From: G11 sp947167445
Lineage (GTDB): Bacteria > Bacillota > Clostridia > Lachnospirales > Lachnospiraceae
Reading direction: 5' to 3'
Length of the DNA stretch: 64,000 nucleotides
Assembly (NCBI GenBank): GCA_947167445.1
Contig: CAMVID010000005.1
Coordinates: 116,078-180,077 of the forward strand
The notes beneath the pieces are model-generated. The model was given only the letters and a program-made list of their open reading frames with translations. It made no database searches and was not told where the DNA came from. The translations under genes and the position numbers were made by a program. Positions 52,239 to 59,821 of this stretch are shown piece after piece. How positions within the stretch are numbered: the first letter of the stretch is position 1; every line of letters begins with the position of its first letter.

Positions 52239-52931
52239 TTATGCGTACTTAGCTGTTGAAACTTTTACACCGGGGCCCATTGTAGATGTAACAGTAACAC
52301 TCTTTAAGTACTGTCCCTTTAATGAGCTGGGCTTAGCCTTAAGGATTGCATCAAGGAGAGCCTTGTAGTTCTCGTTTAACTGTTCCTCTGTGAAGGAAGC
52401 CTTACCGATAGGTGCATGTACGATGTTTGTCTTATCAAGTCTGTACTCGATCTTACCTGCTTTGATATCAGCAATTGCCTTAGCAACGTCCATTGTAACT
52501 GTGCCGGCCTTAGGGTTGGGCATCAATCCTTTAGGACCGAGAACCTTACCGAGACGACCAACAACACCCATCATATCAGGTGTAGCAACTACTACGTCGA
52601 AATCAAGCCATCCATCATTCTGAATCTTGGGGATGAGCTCCTCACCACCAACGTAATCTGCACCTGCTGCCTCTGCTTCGTTTACCTTGTCACCCTTAGC
52701 GAAAACAAGTACTCTTACTGTCTTACCTGTTCCGTTGGGAAGAACTACGGCACCACGAATCTGCTGCTCAGCGTGACGTCCGTCACAACCTGTACGAATG
52801 TGAACCTCAACGGTCTCATCGAACTTAGCTGTAGCTGTCTTCTTTACAAGTGCAAGTGCCTCTTCGGGCTCATAATATGTTGCGCGGTCTACCAACTTGG
52901 CAGCCTCTGTATATTTCTTTCCGTGTTTCAT
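52239..52931 (-). CDS. rplA: 50S ribosomal protein L1
   Basis: 230 residues. KHGKKYTEAAKLVDRATYYE start, EVHIRTGCDGRHAEQQIRGA, and the signature VGRLGKVLGPKGLMPNPKAG. It builds the L1 stalk of the ribosome and can bind its own operon mRNA. It lies 57 nt after rplK with GGAGG before the ATG, the normal L11-L1 order. Standard. Confidence 0.96.
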   Translation of the reverse strand: MKHGKKYTEAAKLVDRATYYEPEEALALVKKTATAKFDETVEVHIRTGCDGRHAEQQIRGAVVLPNGTGKTVRVLVFAKGDKVNEAEAAGADYVGGEELIPKIQNDGWLDFDVVVATPDMMGVVGRLGKVLGPKGLMPNPKAGTVTMDVAKAIADIKAGKIEYRLDKTNIVHAPIGKASFTEEQLNENYKALLDAILKAKPSSLKGQYLKSVTVTSTMGPGVKVSTAKYA

Positions 52932-52988
52932 TTTTTACCTCCTATGGTTCAAGCGACTTAATGTCTCCCACTTTAACTATATTGTTAA

Positions 52989-53414
52989 TTAGTCAACTAC
53001 TTCGATACCCATGCTGCGTGCTGTACCGGCGATCATGCTCATTGCAGCTTCAATGCTTGCTGCGTTAAGGTCAGGCATCTTCATCTCAGCGATCTCACGA
53101 ACTTTGTCCTTTGAAATCTTAGCAACTTTGTTCTTGTTGGGAACGCCTGAAGCTGTCTTAAGGTTGCAAGCCTTCTTAAGAAGTACTGCAGCAGGGGGAG
53201 TCTTGGTAACAAAACTGAAACTTCTGTCTGCGTATACTGTGATGATAACAGGGATGATAACGTCACCCTTGTCTGCTGTTCTCGCATTGAACTGTTTTGT
53301 GAACTCTGCGATGTTAACGCCGTGCTGTCCAAGTGCAGGACCAACAGGCTGAGCCGGTGTAGCTTTTCCGGCAGGAATCTGTAACTTAATGTATCCTTCT
53401 ACTTTCTTTGCCAT
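52989..53414 (-). CDS. rplK: 50S ribosomal protein L11
   Basis: 141 residues from the ATG at 53414 (MAKKVEGYIKLQIPAGKATP), which has an AGGAGG site 8 nt upstream; the longer frame to 53447 does not match the family. Has PVGPALGQHGVNIAEFTKQF, KTPPAAVLLKKA and the end MSMIAGTARSMGIEVVD. Binds 23S rRNA at the GTPase-associated centre. Between it and nusG is a REP-like pair and a leader with a 6-bp hairpin (TCATAC/GTATGA). Confidence 0.96.
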   Translation of the reverse strand: MAKKVEGYIKLQIPAGKATPAQPVGPALGQHGVNIAEFTKQFNARTADKGDVIIPVIITVYADRSFSFVTKTPPAAVLLKKACNLKTASGVPNKNKVAKISKDKVREIAEMKMPDLNAASIEAAMSMIAGTARSMGIEVVD

Positions 53415-53523
53415 TGTGGCACCTCCTAAAAATGTGGTTAGGCACAATCATGTTTCGATTGCTCCCACAGCTCATACATGCTCGTATGAACTTTCTGCGT
53501 GTTACATATATCTTTCTCCCTAT

Positions 53524-53586
53524 GTGCAATTTGGGGCCTGTCCCCATTCTGCACCGTGCAATTTGGGGCCTGTCCCCATTCTGCAC
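53524..53586. repeat. REP-like pair 6 in direct tandem
   Basis: Two identical 31-bp units (53524-53554 and 53556-53586), 1 nt apart, in the same direction: GTGCAATTTGGGGCC, then TGTCCCCATTCTGCAC. They lie in the nusG-rplK gap and may weaken or alter read-through between the two. Confidence 0.9.
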
Positions 53587-53600
53587 ATTGGAGTTGATAC

Positions 53601-54122
53601 CTAGTTGAGTTTGCGGACTTCTGCGAAGCTGATCTCTACAGGGGTCTCACGACCGAACATCTCAACTGAGATTGTAGCTGTCTGCTTGTTGAAGTCAACC
53701 TTGGAAACAACACCCACTGTATCCTTCCAAACACCGGATACAACTGCAACTGTGTCTCCTTCTTCGAAGTCGATGGTAACGTTCTCCATATGGATACCAA
53801 GGGACTTCATCTCGGCTTCTGTCAAAGGCACGGGCTTACTTCCCGGTCCAACGAAACCTGTTACGCCTCTGGTGTTACGGACAACATACCATGTGTCATC
53901 GTTCATAACCATGTTTACCAGAACATATCCGGGGAACATTTTCTTCTGGACTGTCTTCTTGGCACCGTTCTTCACCTCAACAACGTCGAGCATGGGAACA
54001 CGAACCTCAAGCATGTCCTTCTTTAAGGACTCGTTATTCGCGATGGTCTTATCGATGTTAGCCTTTACCTTATTCTCGTAACCGGAATAGGTATGCACTA
54101 CATACCACTTAGCTTCCTCCAT
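53601..54122 (-). CDS. nusG: Transcription termination/antitermination factor NusG
   Basis: 173 residues. NGN domain (EEAKWYVVHTYSGYENKVKA, PMLDVVEVKNGAKKTVQKKM, FPGYVLVNMVMNDDTWYVVR, NTRGVTGFVGPGSKPVPL), then a KOW domain (FEEGDTVAVVSGVWKDTVGV). Binds RNA polymerase and modulates pausing and termination. It is 17 nt after secE, the standard rpmG-secE-nusG order. Standard length. Confident. Confidence 0.97.
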   Translation of the reverse strand: MEEAKWYVVHTYSGYENKVKANIDKTIANNESLKKDMLEVRVPMLDVVEVKNGAKKTVQKKMFPGYVLVNMVMNDDTWYVVRNTRGVTGFVGPGSKPVPLTEAEMKSLGIHMENVTIDFEEGDTVAVVSGVWKDTVGVVSKVDFNKQTATISVEMFGRETPVEISFAEVRKLN

Positions 54123-54139
54123 GTAATAACCAGCCTTTC

Positions 54140-54340
54140 TTAAAATGTTGTTAAGAACTCAACACCGTACTGAATGATGAAATCCAGAAGTGCGATGAAG
54201 GCACCGGTAACTATGGAAACTGCTACTACAGCGATTGACTGCTTAAGCATGTCCTCTCTGTCGGGCCATGTAATCTTCTTGAGTTCTGATTTAACACCTG
54301 CAAAAAATGCGGGCTTCTTGTTTTCAACAGAATCTGACAT
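54140..54340 (-). CDS. secE: Preprotein translocase subunit SecE
   Basis: 66 residues, short Firmicute type with one span (about 34-54: VVAVSIVTGAFIALLDFIIQ). Before it is AGVKSELKKITWPDREDMLK, the amphipathic helix conserved in SecE. Part of SecYEG. Lies between rpmG and nusG. Confident. Confidence 0.95.
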   Translation of the reverse strand: MSDSVENKKPAFFAGVKSELKKITWPDREDMLKQSIAVVAVSIVTGAFIALLDFIIQYGVEFLTTF

Positions 54341-54363
54341 AATTACTCCTTCCGGGGACCTAA

Positions 54364-54513
54364 TTACTTTGTTTCCTTATGTAAAGTATGTGTCTTGCAG
54401 AATCTACAATACTTCTTGATCTCCATACGATCGGGATGTGTCTTCTTATCCTTCATTGTATTGTAGTTACGCTGTTTGCACTCTGTGCAAGCCAATGTGA
54501 TCTTAGTACGCAT
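54364..54513 (-). CDS. rpmG: 50S ribosomal protein L33
   Basis: 49 residues from the ATG at 54513 with GGAGGTGG upstream. RTKITLACTECKQRNYNTMK and YCRFCKTHTLHKET contain two CxxC pairs, the zinc-binding form. Not obvious because it is short, but the match is complete. First gene of the rpmG-secE-nusG transcript, with its promoter nested in the previous terminator. Confident. Confidence 0.95.
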   Translation of the reverse strand: MRTKITLACTECKQRNYNTMKDKKTHPDRMEIKKYCRFCKTHTLHKETK

Positions 54514-54581
54514 AGCCTTTCCACCTCCGAAATCTATAAAACAAAATAAATCGTTTGCTACTGAATTTTAAGCATAAAAAA

Positions 54582-54631
54582 AAGACCTAAATCTCATCTC
54601 GCTAGAATAATATAGCATGGATTTAGGTCTT
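54582..54631 (-). terminator. Terminator of the 54648 gene with rpmG promoter inside
   Basis: Twelve-bp stem AAGACCTAAATC/GATTTAGGTCTT around a 26-nt loop, then TTTTTTTT on the minus strand. The large loop holds the rpmG -10 box. Confidence 0.8.
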
Positions 54632-54637
54632 CGTCAA
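54609..54637 (-). promoter_or_regulatory. Sigma-A promoter of rpmG-secE-nusG
   Basis: Minus strand TTGACG (54632-54637), 17-nt spacer, TATATT (54609-54614). The spacer is the 5' arm of the terminator stem and the start site falls in its loop, so RNAs begun here contain only one arm. Confidence 0.8.
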
Positions 54638-54647
54638 CAAGGAATTT

Positions 54648-55448
54648 TTATCCTGCCAAATCTGCCATTGTCTTCTCAAGGGCAGGCATTACATATTCGG
54701 TAAAATCAGTTTCATCTCCAAAGCACTTCTTAATAAGAAGATTTAAAACCATCAATGCATTATCTATGCACTTCTTGGGGCCGTCCTGTCGAACCATCAG
54801 CTTTGCCTTTCTGTAGTCGGCTTCAAGAAGTTCGGGCTTGTTGATGGGCTTTGCGCAAAGAGCATGAATTGCAATGTCCTTTACCACGATGCCCATAATG
54901 TTTTCTTTTATGGAAGCGGCATCCGGGTTATATGCCTTCAGTGCCGTCTCCACGTAGGTGGCAGGCAATGACCTTAAGAACTTCTGCTCTTCCGTCAAAA
55001 ACCGAAGCATCTCAGAAACCAGATCTATGCCACGGTAATCACTGAGATTCACCAACATTGGATAGGAGAAGTTTACAACGTTGTCCTGAGGTTTGAAGAT
55101 CGGGTCGTATTTTTCAAAAAAAGTTCTGAGCTCGCCCGTAAAGAAGTTCCTTAAGTTGGGATTTCCGTAATCATTAAAATCTGCCATTTCCTTATTATAT
55201 AAGGAAGCGGAATTTTTGAGCTTCTCAGTCACAAGTTTCAATCCATCCACATAAGACTGGGCTGCGGACATATTTTCGGCCGCAACCTCACAGGCATCGC
55301 CGTTGGCGATAACCTCATCGATACAGAATGCGATGGCCTGCATGAATTCCTCGGTCTGCTTCTTGTCGGGAGCAGTGCCGTTCTTGGCATTATATTTTTC
55401 AATAAGCTGTGCTACTATAGGCGCCAGTTCCAGAAAATCGTAATCCAT
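54648..55448 (-). CDS. Unknown protein, 266 aa (DUF6179-like?)
   Basis: A soluble, mostly helical protein with no signal or span. NPNLRNFFTGELRTFFEKYD and FKPQDNVVNFSYPMLVNLSD resemble, from memory, the DUF6179 group of Clostridia proteins. No catalytic motif is visible. It starts 12 nt after a TPR glycosyltransferase, so it is probably the last gene of the glycan decoration operon, and it ends at a terminator that hosts the rpmG promoter. Function unknown; a regulatory or scaffold role in that operon is only a guess. Confidence 0.6.
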   Translation of the reverse strand: MDYDFLELAPIVAQLIEKYNAKNGTAPDKKQTEEFMQAIAFCIDEVIANGDACEVAAENMSAAQSYVDGLKLVTEKLKNSASLYNKEMADFNDYGNPNLRNFFTGELRTFFEKYDPIFKPQDNVVNFSYPMLVNLSDYRGIDLVSEMLRFLTEEQKFLRSLPATYVETALKAYNPDAASIKENIMGIVVKDIAIHALCAKPINKPELLEADYRKAKLMVRQDGPKKCIDNALMVLNLLIKKCFGDETDFTEYVMPALEKTMADLAG

Positions 55449-55460
55449 AGCTACCTCCTA

Positions 55461-56540
55461 TCAATAGTCCTGCTCAAGTTGTGCCAGACGCTCGATGGCG
55501 GGCTCATACTCTCCACACTCTGCATAAAGCCCCATGGCCTCATCCATCTCGCCGTACAGTTCATGGATACATGCCATATTATATGAAGGAATAAAAGTAT
55601 TGGCCCCTTCCACGATGACTTTCTTTGCCTCCCTGGCCTTCAGGAAAGCATCCATTGCCTTGTCTATCATGCCGTTTCTTAAGTACACAATTCCCATGAG
55701 GCAGATAAAATCTCCCGAGTCTCTGTACTTATCGGAAAGAGCCACCAGTTCTATTGCCTCCGAGTGATTGTTCATACGAAGGAGGGTGTATCCGAAACCG
55801 AGGGCCAAAAGAAGCCTCGTTGTCTCATCAATGTCCTCGCACTCATCCATGCCCTTCTTCATATACTTCGCCGCTTCCTTGTTCTCCCCAAGGAGGGCAA
55901 AGTGCTGTCCTAACATAAAGTAGAGGGCGGTGTCTTTTACAAACTCTTCATCCTCAATTGCTTTTAGTAAAAGCGGCAGATTCCTCTCAACTCGCTTAAG
56001 GCTGCCTTCCTCGATGCTTAAGTACCCATAGTGAGAAACGGTCATATCCACATCCAAATACACCAGTGGTGTGTTCTCCTTACGGCGAACAATCTTCTCA
56101 CCGATGGAACCTTCGAATCTGTGCTTCGTTTTGTTGCATATCCTGGGCCGTTTCTCGGTATAGGCGTCCTCGGCCCCCAAAAGCACATACATGTTTCTCA
56201 CGTTTACCATGCCGATGGCGTCATCGTCCTCTAAGGCATTGGCAAATTCTTCTATATTAATATAGGTAATTTCTTCGTCGCAATCCAGGAATAATATCTC
56301 GTCGTTGGTGGCATTCTCCATGGCAAAGTTTCTTGCTGCCGCAAAGTCATTGGTCCAGGTGTAGTCCACGACTCTGTCGGCATACCTTGCCGCCACCTCT
56401 TTGGTATTGTCCTCGGAACCCGTATCCACGAACAGCACCTCATGGGGGCAGCCTCCAAAAGCCTTCTTCACGGATTCAAAAAGTCTTTCAAGGTGCTCCT
56501 CTTCATTTCTGCCGATTATACACAACGAGAATGCTGTCAT
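55461..56540 (-). CDS. Family 2 glycosyltransferase with C-terminal TPRs
   Basis: 359 residues. TAFSLCIIGRNEEEHLERLF start, FVDTGSEDNTKEVA at about 36-49, FLDCDEEI as DxD-type site, then helical repeats from about 190 to 355 with at least three TPR-like units (MLGQHFALLGENKEAAKYMK, MGIVYLRNGMIDKAMDAFLK, ACIHELYGEMDEAMGLYAEC). Same design as the 414 protein but with more repeats. It is 41 nt after the acyl carrier protein gene, so it belongs to the decoration cluster. Sugar and acceptor unknown. Confidence 0.85.
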   Translation of the reverse strand: MTAFSLCIIGRNEEEHLERLFESVKKAFGGCPHEVLFVDTGSEDNTKEVAARYADRVVDYTWTNDFAAARNFAMENATNDEILFLDCDEEITYINIEEFANALEDDDAIGMVNVRNMYVLLGAEDAYTEKRPRICNKTKHRFEGSIGEKIVRRKENTPLVYLDVDMTVSHYGYLSIEEGSLKRVERNLPLLLKAIEDEEFVKDTALYFMLGQHFALLGENKEAAKYMKKGMDECEDIDETTRLLLALGFGYTLLRMNNHSEAIELVALSDKYRDSGDFICLMGIVYLRNGMIDKAMDAFLKAREAKKVIVEGANTFIPSYNMACIHELYGEMDEAMGLYAECGEYEPAIERLAQLEQDY

Positions 56541-56581
56541 GCTATTCCTCCGAAAACCAAAAATTGACTACACAATTTATT

Positions 56582-56821
56582 TTAACAAGTTTCGGCGATA
56601 AAATCTACCATTTCACCCACATTTTGCATGGAGTTTACCTTATTCAATGGAATCTTGATTCCAAACTCTGTACCGATGGCCATCATAAGGCTTACGTGCT
56701 CCAGGGAGTCCCAGCCCTCGATGTCCTCCGCGGTGGTTTCGTCCGTCACGGTGATGGAGTCGTCGTCGAAGACGTCACGGAAGACCTCGTTCACTCTTTC
56801 ATATATCTCTTCTCTTGTCAT
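56582..56821 (-). CDS. Acyl carrier protein
   Basis: 79 residues. GWDSLEHVSLMMAIGTEFGI contains the DSL motif; Ser39 is the 4'-phosphopantetheine site. Helical layout is that of type II ACPs. It lies next to an FkbH-like HAD protein, an SGNH-like protein and an MBOAT, which suggests it carries a special acyl group for surface-glycan modification rather than fatty-acid synthesis. Between it and the FkbH-like gene is a REP-like palindrome (134 nt gap). Confident on class, cargo inferred. Confidence 0.88.
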   Translation of the reverse strand: MTREEIYERVNEVFRDVFDDDSITVTDETTAEDIEGWDSLEHVSLMMAIGTEFGIKIPLNKVNSMQNVGEMVDFIAETC

Positions 56822-56854
56822 AGTCTATTCCTTTCTTAGTGCAGAATGCCGGCG

Positions 56855-56939
56855 GGGCCGGATGTGCAGATTGGGGACAGGCCCAGATTGCACGCTGCGT
56901 GTGCAATCTGGGCCTGTCCCCAATCTGCACATCCGGCCC
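56855..56939. repeat. REP-like palindrome 7
   Basis: Perfect 39-bp stem (56855-56893 with 56901-56939) around a 7-nt loop, two inverted 30-bp units with GGGCCGGAT ends. Lies inside an operon between the ACP and FkbH-like genes, as palindrome 1 does in the exopolysaccharide operon. Confidence 0.92.
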
Positions 56940-56955
56940 TAGCCACACACTCAGC

Positions 56956-58743
56956 CTAGCATTTTATGTATCTATTTTTGTTTTCGTAGTTCGAAATATC
57001 CATGGTGTAGCTGCGATTTCCTTCTGTATCTTCCTCCACCAGCGTAAATCCCATACCATCGTAGAACTCCCTCACCATCTTATTCTTGGCGGTGGGGTAG
57101 TAGTGGCCTGTGAGTTTGGTGAGGCCCCGGGATTTGGCGGCGGCCACAAGCTTATCAAGCATCGCATATTCCATGTCGCGCTTAAGGACGCGGCAGCTCA
57201 TGAGCCAAAGTTCGATGTCTAAGGTGTCGCCATCAATGATCCCTTCCACCACGCTTACTACGCCGTTGTCGCCGAACTTGTCGATGAGTTTGCCGTAGAG
57301 GGTAATGCGCCCCGCATCAGAAGCCATGTTTATAATGTCGTTTTCAGAGAAACGCTTTGTGGTTAAGTTAAACTGGTTGCTCTTGTTGGTGAGCTGGGCG
57401 ATTCTTGAGAAATAAATATCCTTGAAGGGGCCGATCTCACCTTCCATCTCAAGGGATTTAAGGTATTCGCCGTAGTCCGCGAAGCTTTCTTCAAGTTCAA
57501 GGCGCTTGGCGTTTTCAAGATACATGCCCACTCTCTTTAAGTCGTCCTCTGAGATTGCGGCGGGGTTAAAGTAGCCGCTTCTGTCTATCATGTAGGCGTA
57601 GGTTTCGGGAGTTGTAAGCTCCGGAACTCTGCAGCCCTTCACCTGCTGCCTTACAATTTCACGCTCCGCAGGATTGTCGTCCACAAAAACAAAGCTCTCG
57701 GGAAGGAGATTAAGCTCCGAAGCCATTTTCACCAGATTTTCGCTCTTGGGATTCCAGTTAATCTTTTTTGCAACAAAGTCCGAAGCCTTTAAGACGCTGT
57801 CGGGACGCTCGAAGCCCTTTAATGCCACATCCTCTTCATTCTTTGAGTTGATGGTAAGAAGAATTCCTCTTGCGGCCAAAGTCTTAAGGTACTCCTGGAA
57901 CTCGCTGTAGGTTTCCGCCAAAGCAGTCTCCTGGCCGATCTCGATTCTCTCGGGACCGTCGTCACCGATGACGCCTCCCCAAAGGGTGTTGTCCAGATCA
58001 AGGCAGACCACCTTCTTTTGCTTGCCAAAAATACTTCCTATTAAATTGGAAAGTTCGAAAGCCATGTAAGGAATGGCCGGAAGAGCCACCGCATACTTAT
58101 ATAACTGCCAGTAGGAAGGCTCCGCCCACTTATCAAGGCCGAAGCAAGCAGAAGCATAATTAATATCATTTAGCCAAAAACCTTCATTGTTCTCAGCATA
58201 AGCTGCGAATCTGGCATTAAGCTCGTTTACAAATCTTATATATCCACGATACTCCGTGGAATCAATGCTTCCAAGGTTTCTTATAAAGGGAAGCTCAAAG
58301 TTATTCTGAATCAAAACGCAGCCATAAACTGACTTTGCTCTGCCCCAAAGGGTCTCAAACTTTTTGTACTCTGCATCAAGCTTAGCTGCCACGTCCTCTT
58401 TTGAATCCGCAAGGGTTGGCAGGTTCTTTATGTTTCTGAAGGTTGTGTGAATGAAAATCACATCCGGCCCAAATTCCTTAAGTTCCGGATTGTCAAACAT
58501 CAGATCCTCGTAGTACTTGTTGTACTCGGACTCGTAGAACTCGCAGGGTATGCCCTTATCAAGAAGGAAAAGTTCCAGGCAATCCTTGATATGGCTTGTG
58601 GTGCTGCCTCCAAGAATTGCTATTTTTTTCGGTGTGCCGGAAGCTGCGCCGCTTTCAAGAAGCTGCCTTTTGATGGCCCTCTTCTTAGTCACAATGTATT
58701 CGCCGTTAAAAGGAAATTCCAGTTCTCTCATGGCCTTCTCCAT
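56956..58743 (-). CDS. FkbH-like HAD protein with C-terminal GNAT-like domain
   Basis: 595 residues. N-terminal SGNH-like part with KIAILGGSTTSHIKD (about 40-54). HAD-IIIC domain at about 235-375: CLDLDNTLWGGVIGDDG (motif I nucleophile Asp), LLTINSKNEEDV, and FVFVDDNPAERE. C-terminal GNAT-like part with AAAKSRGLTKLTGHYYPTAK. Known FkbH proteins put a glyceryl group from bisphosphoglycerate on an acyl carrier protein; here an ACP gene follows. It starts 8 nt after the SGNH gene. The domain order (SGNH, HAD, GNAT) is that of the FkbH-domain family. Glyceryl loading is inferred from family knowledge. Confidence 0.85.
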   Translation of the reverse strand: MEKAMRELEFPFNGEYIVTKKRAIKRQLLESGAASGTPKKIAILGGSTTSHIKDCLELFLLDKGIPCEFYESEYNKYYEDLMFDNPELKEFGPDVIFIHTTFRNIKNLPTLADSKEDVAAKLDAEYKKFETLWGRAKSVYGCVLIQNNFELPFIRNLGSIDSTEYRGYIRFVNELNARFAAYAENNEGFWLNDINYASACFGLDKWAEPSYWQLYKYAVALPAIPYMAFELSNLIGSIFGKQKKVVCLDLDNTLWGGVIGDDGPERIEIGQETALAETYSEFQEYLKTLAARGILLTINSKNEEDVALKGFERPDSVLKASDFVAKKINWNPKSENLVKMASELNLLPESFVFVDDNPAEREIVRQQVKGCRVPELTTPETYAYMIDRSGYFNPAAISEDDLKRVGMYLENAKRLELEESFADYGEYLKSLEMEGEIGPFKDIYFSRIAQLTNKSNQFNLTTKRFSENDIINMASDAGRITLYGKLIDKFGDNGVVSVVEGIIDGDTLDIELWLMSCRVLKRDMEYAMLDKLVAAAKSRGLTKLTGHYYPTAKNKMVREFYDGMGFTLVEEDTEGNRSYTMDISNYENKNRYIKC

Positions 58744-58751
58744 TAATTAAT

Positions 58752-59810
58752 TTATTCGTAATCGTAATTATAATTTTCGTATATTTCCTTCACATTATCA
58801 AGGTGAGCCTCGTAGTTTTCGAGAGTCAACAGCCCCTCGCCCTCATGCATCCACTGTAACATCATGGAATTCACCCACTCCCCGTAGTGAAGTGTGTCCA
58901 TGTAGTTATCGAGATTTGTTGTTATGTCAACCTTATCCGAGAAGTCATAAACCTTGATGTTTTCTTCCGTAAGCAAACGTGAAACCGCCAGTTTGTAGGC
59001 CTCGATGGTGTAGGAGAGCTGTTTCGTTTTTACCATTCCGTACCAGTAGGCCGCGGAGTAGGGTGGAATGAAGAACACAAATTCCGTGTCCGGGTGCTCC
59101 CTCGCGGTCTTCAGGACGTTCTCCTCAACGTTGATCCAAAGGGTCTTCGCCGACAGCTCATCAAACATTACATCTTCGGTAAAATCAGAATAATCTATTA
59201 ATCCCGCCAGGACCTCTTCCCGCCCATAGGTGGCGTAGGGGTACCAGGCGCCGTACTCGTCCATACTCTTGGTGGCATTGCCGGCCCTTGTGTAATTTAT
59301 AACCTCCGTCACCCTCTGAATTACATCCTTATTATAAAGATATCTCACATCGTTGAACACGTTCTCATCGTAGAGGTACTTGGGGATATCGTCATAGCTT
59401 TCATCCGTGGGTCCCGTCACAAGCCTGGTGGCATCAAGGCTCCTGATCACCAGCTTCACCCCGGAATTATGAGAAAGAGCCCTTCTCACGTATCCGTCCT
59501 GCTCGTAGAAGGTGGCGCTGGCCGCGGTCTGTTTAATGGTGGCAAAACCCCACAGTTCCTCCACTTCCGAAACCTTGAAGTTCTCCGCAATGCTGGTGCC
59601 TGCGATTATTGCTTCATAGTCGAAATGCCTTGCGATGCCGTCGTTCATGTAGCGCTCGTCAACGTAGGGGTATGACAGACCCTCCGTCGGGCCGTGGAAA
59701 TGCCAGAAGGGATCCACGTAAATAACCGCGGCTCCCACTGCGATGACGAATATTAATATGAGGGCAAGTACCGTAATGCCCCATTTTTTCGGATTGATTG
59801 TTTTGTTCAT
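58752..59810 (-). CDS. Membrane-anchored SGNH/DltD-like protein
   Basis: 352 residues. One N-terminal span at about 11-31 (ITVLALILIFVIAVGAAVIY), then YVDPFWHFHGP and AIIAGTSIAENFKVSEVEEL, the GTS block that serves as the catalytic Ser region in AlgJ/DltD-type hydrolases. A late Asp/His (SMMLQWMHEG, preceded by MDTLHYGEW) could complete the triad, with the caveat that I cannot align it. It is 11 nt after MBOAT, which is typical of acyl-transfer pairs such as DltB-DltD and AlgI-AlgJ. It would act at the outer face of the membrane to transfer an acyl group to a glycan. Confidence 0.75.
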   Translation of the reverse strand: MNKTINPKKWGITVLALILIFVIAVGAAVIYVDPFWHFHGPTEGLSYPYVDERYMNDGIARHFDYEAIIAGTSIAENFKVSEVEELWGFATIKQTAASATFYEQDGYVRRALSHNSGVKLVIRSLDATRLVTGPTDESYDDIPKYLYDENVFNDVRYLYNKDVIQRVTEVINYTRAGNATKSMDEYGAWYPYATYGREEVLAGLIDYSDFTEDVMFDELSAKTLWINVEENVLKTAREHPDTEFVFFIPPYSAAYWYGMVKTKQLSYTIEAYKLAVSRLLTEENIKVYDFSDKVDITTNLDNYMDTLHYGEWVNSMMLQWMHEGEGLLTLENYEAHLDNVKEIYENYNYDYE

Positions 59811-59821
59811 ATCTTTCGTGT

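Noticed and set aside
53524..53586. Possible CRISPR repeat pair
   Set aside because: Two identical 31-bp copies are only 1 nt apart with no spacers and the unit matches the dispersed REP-like family.
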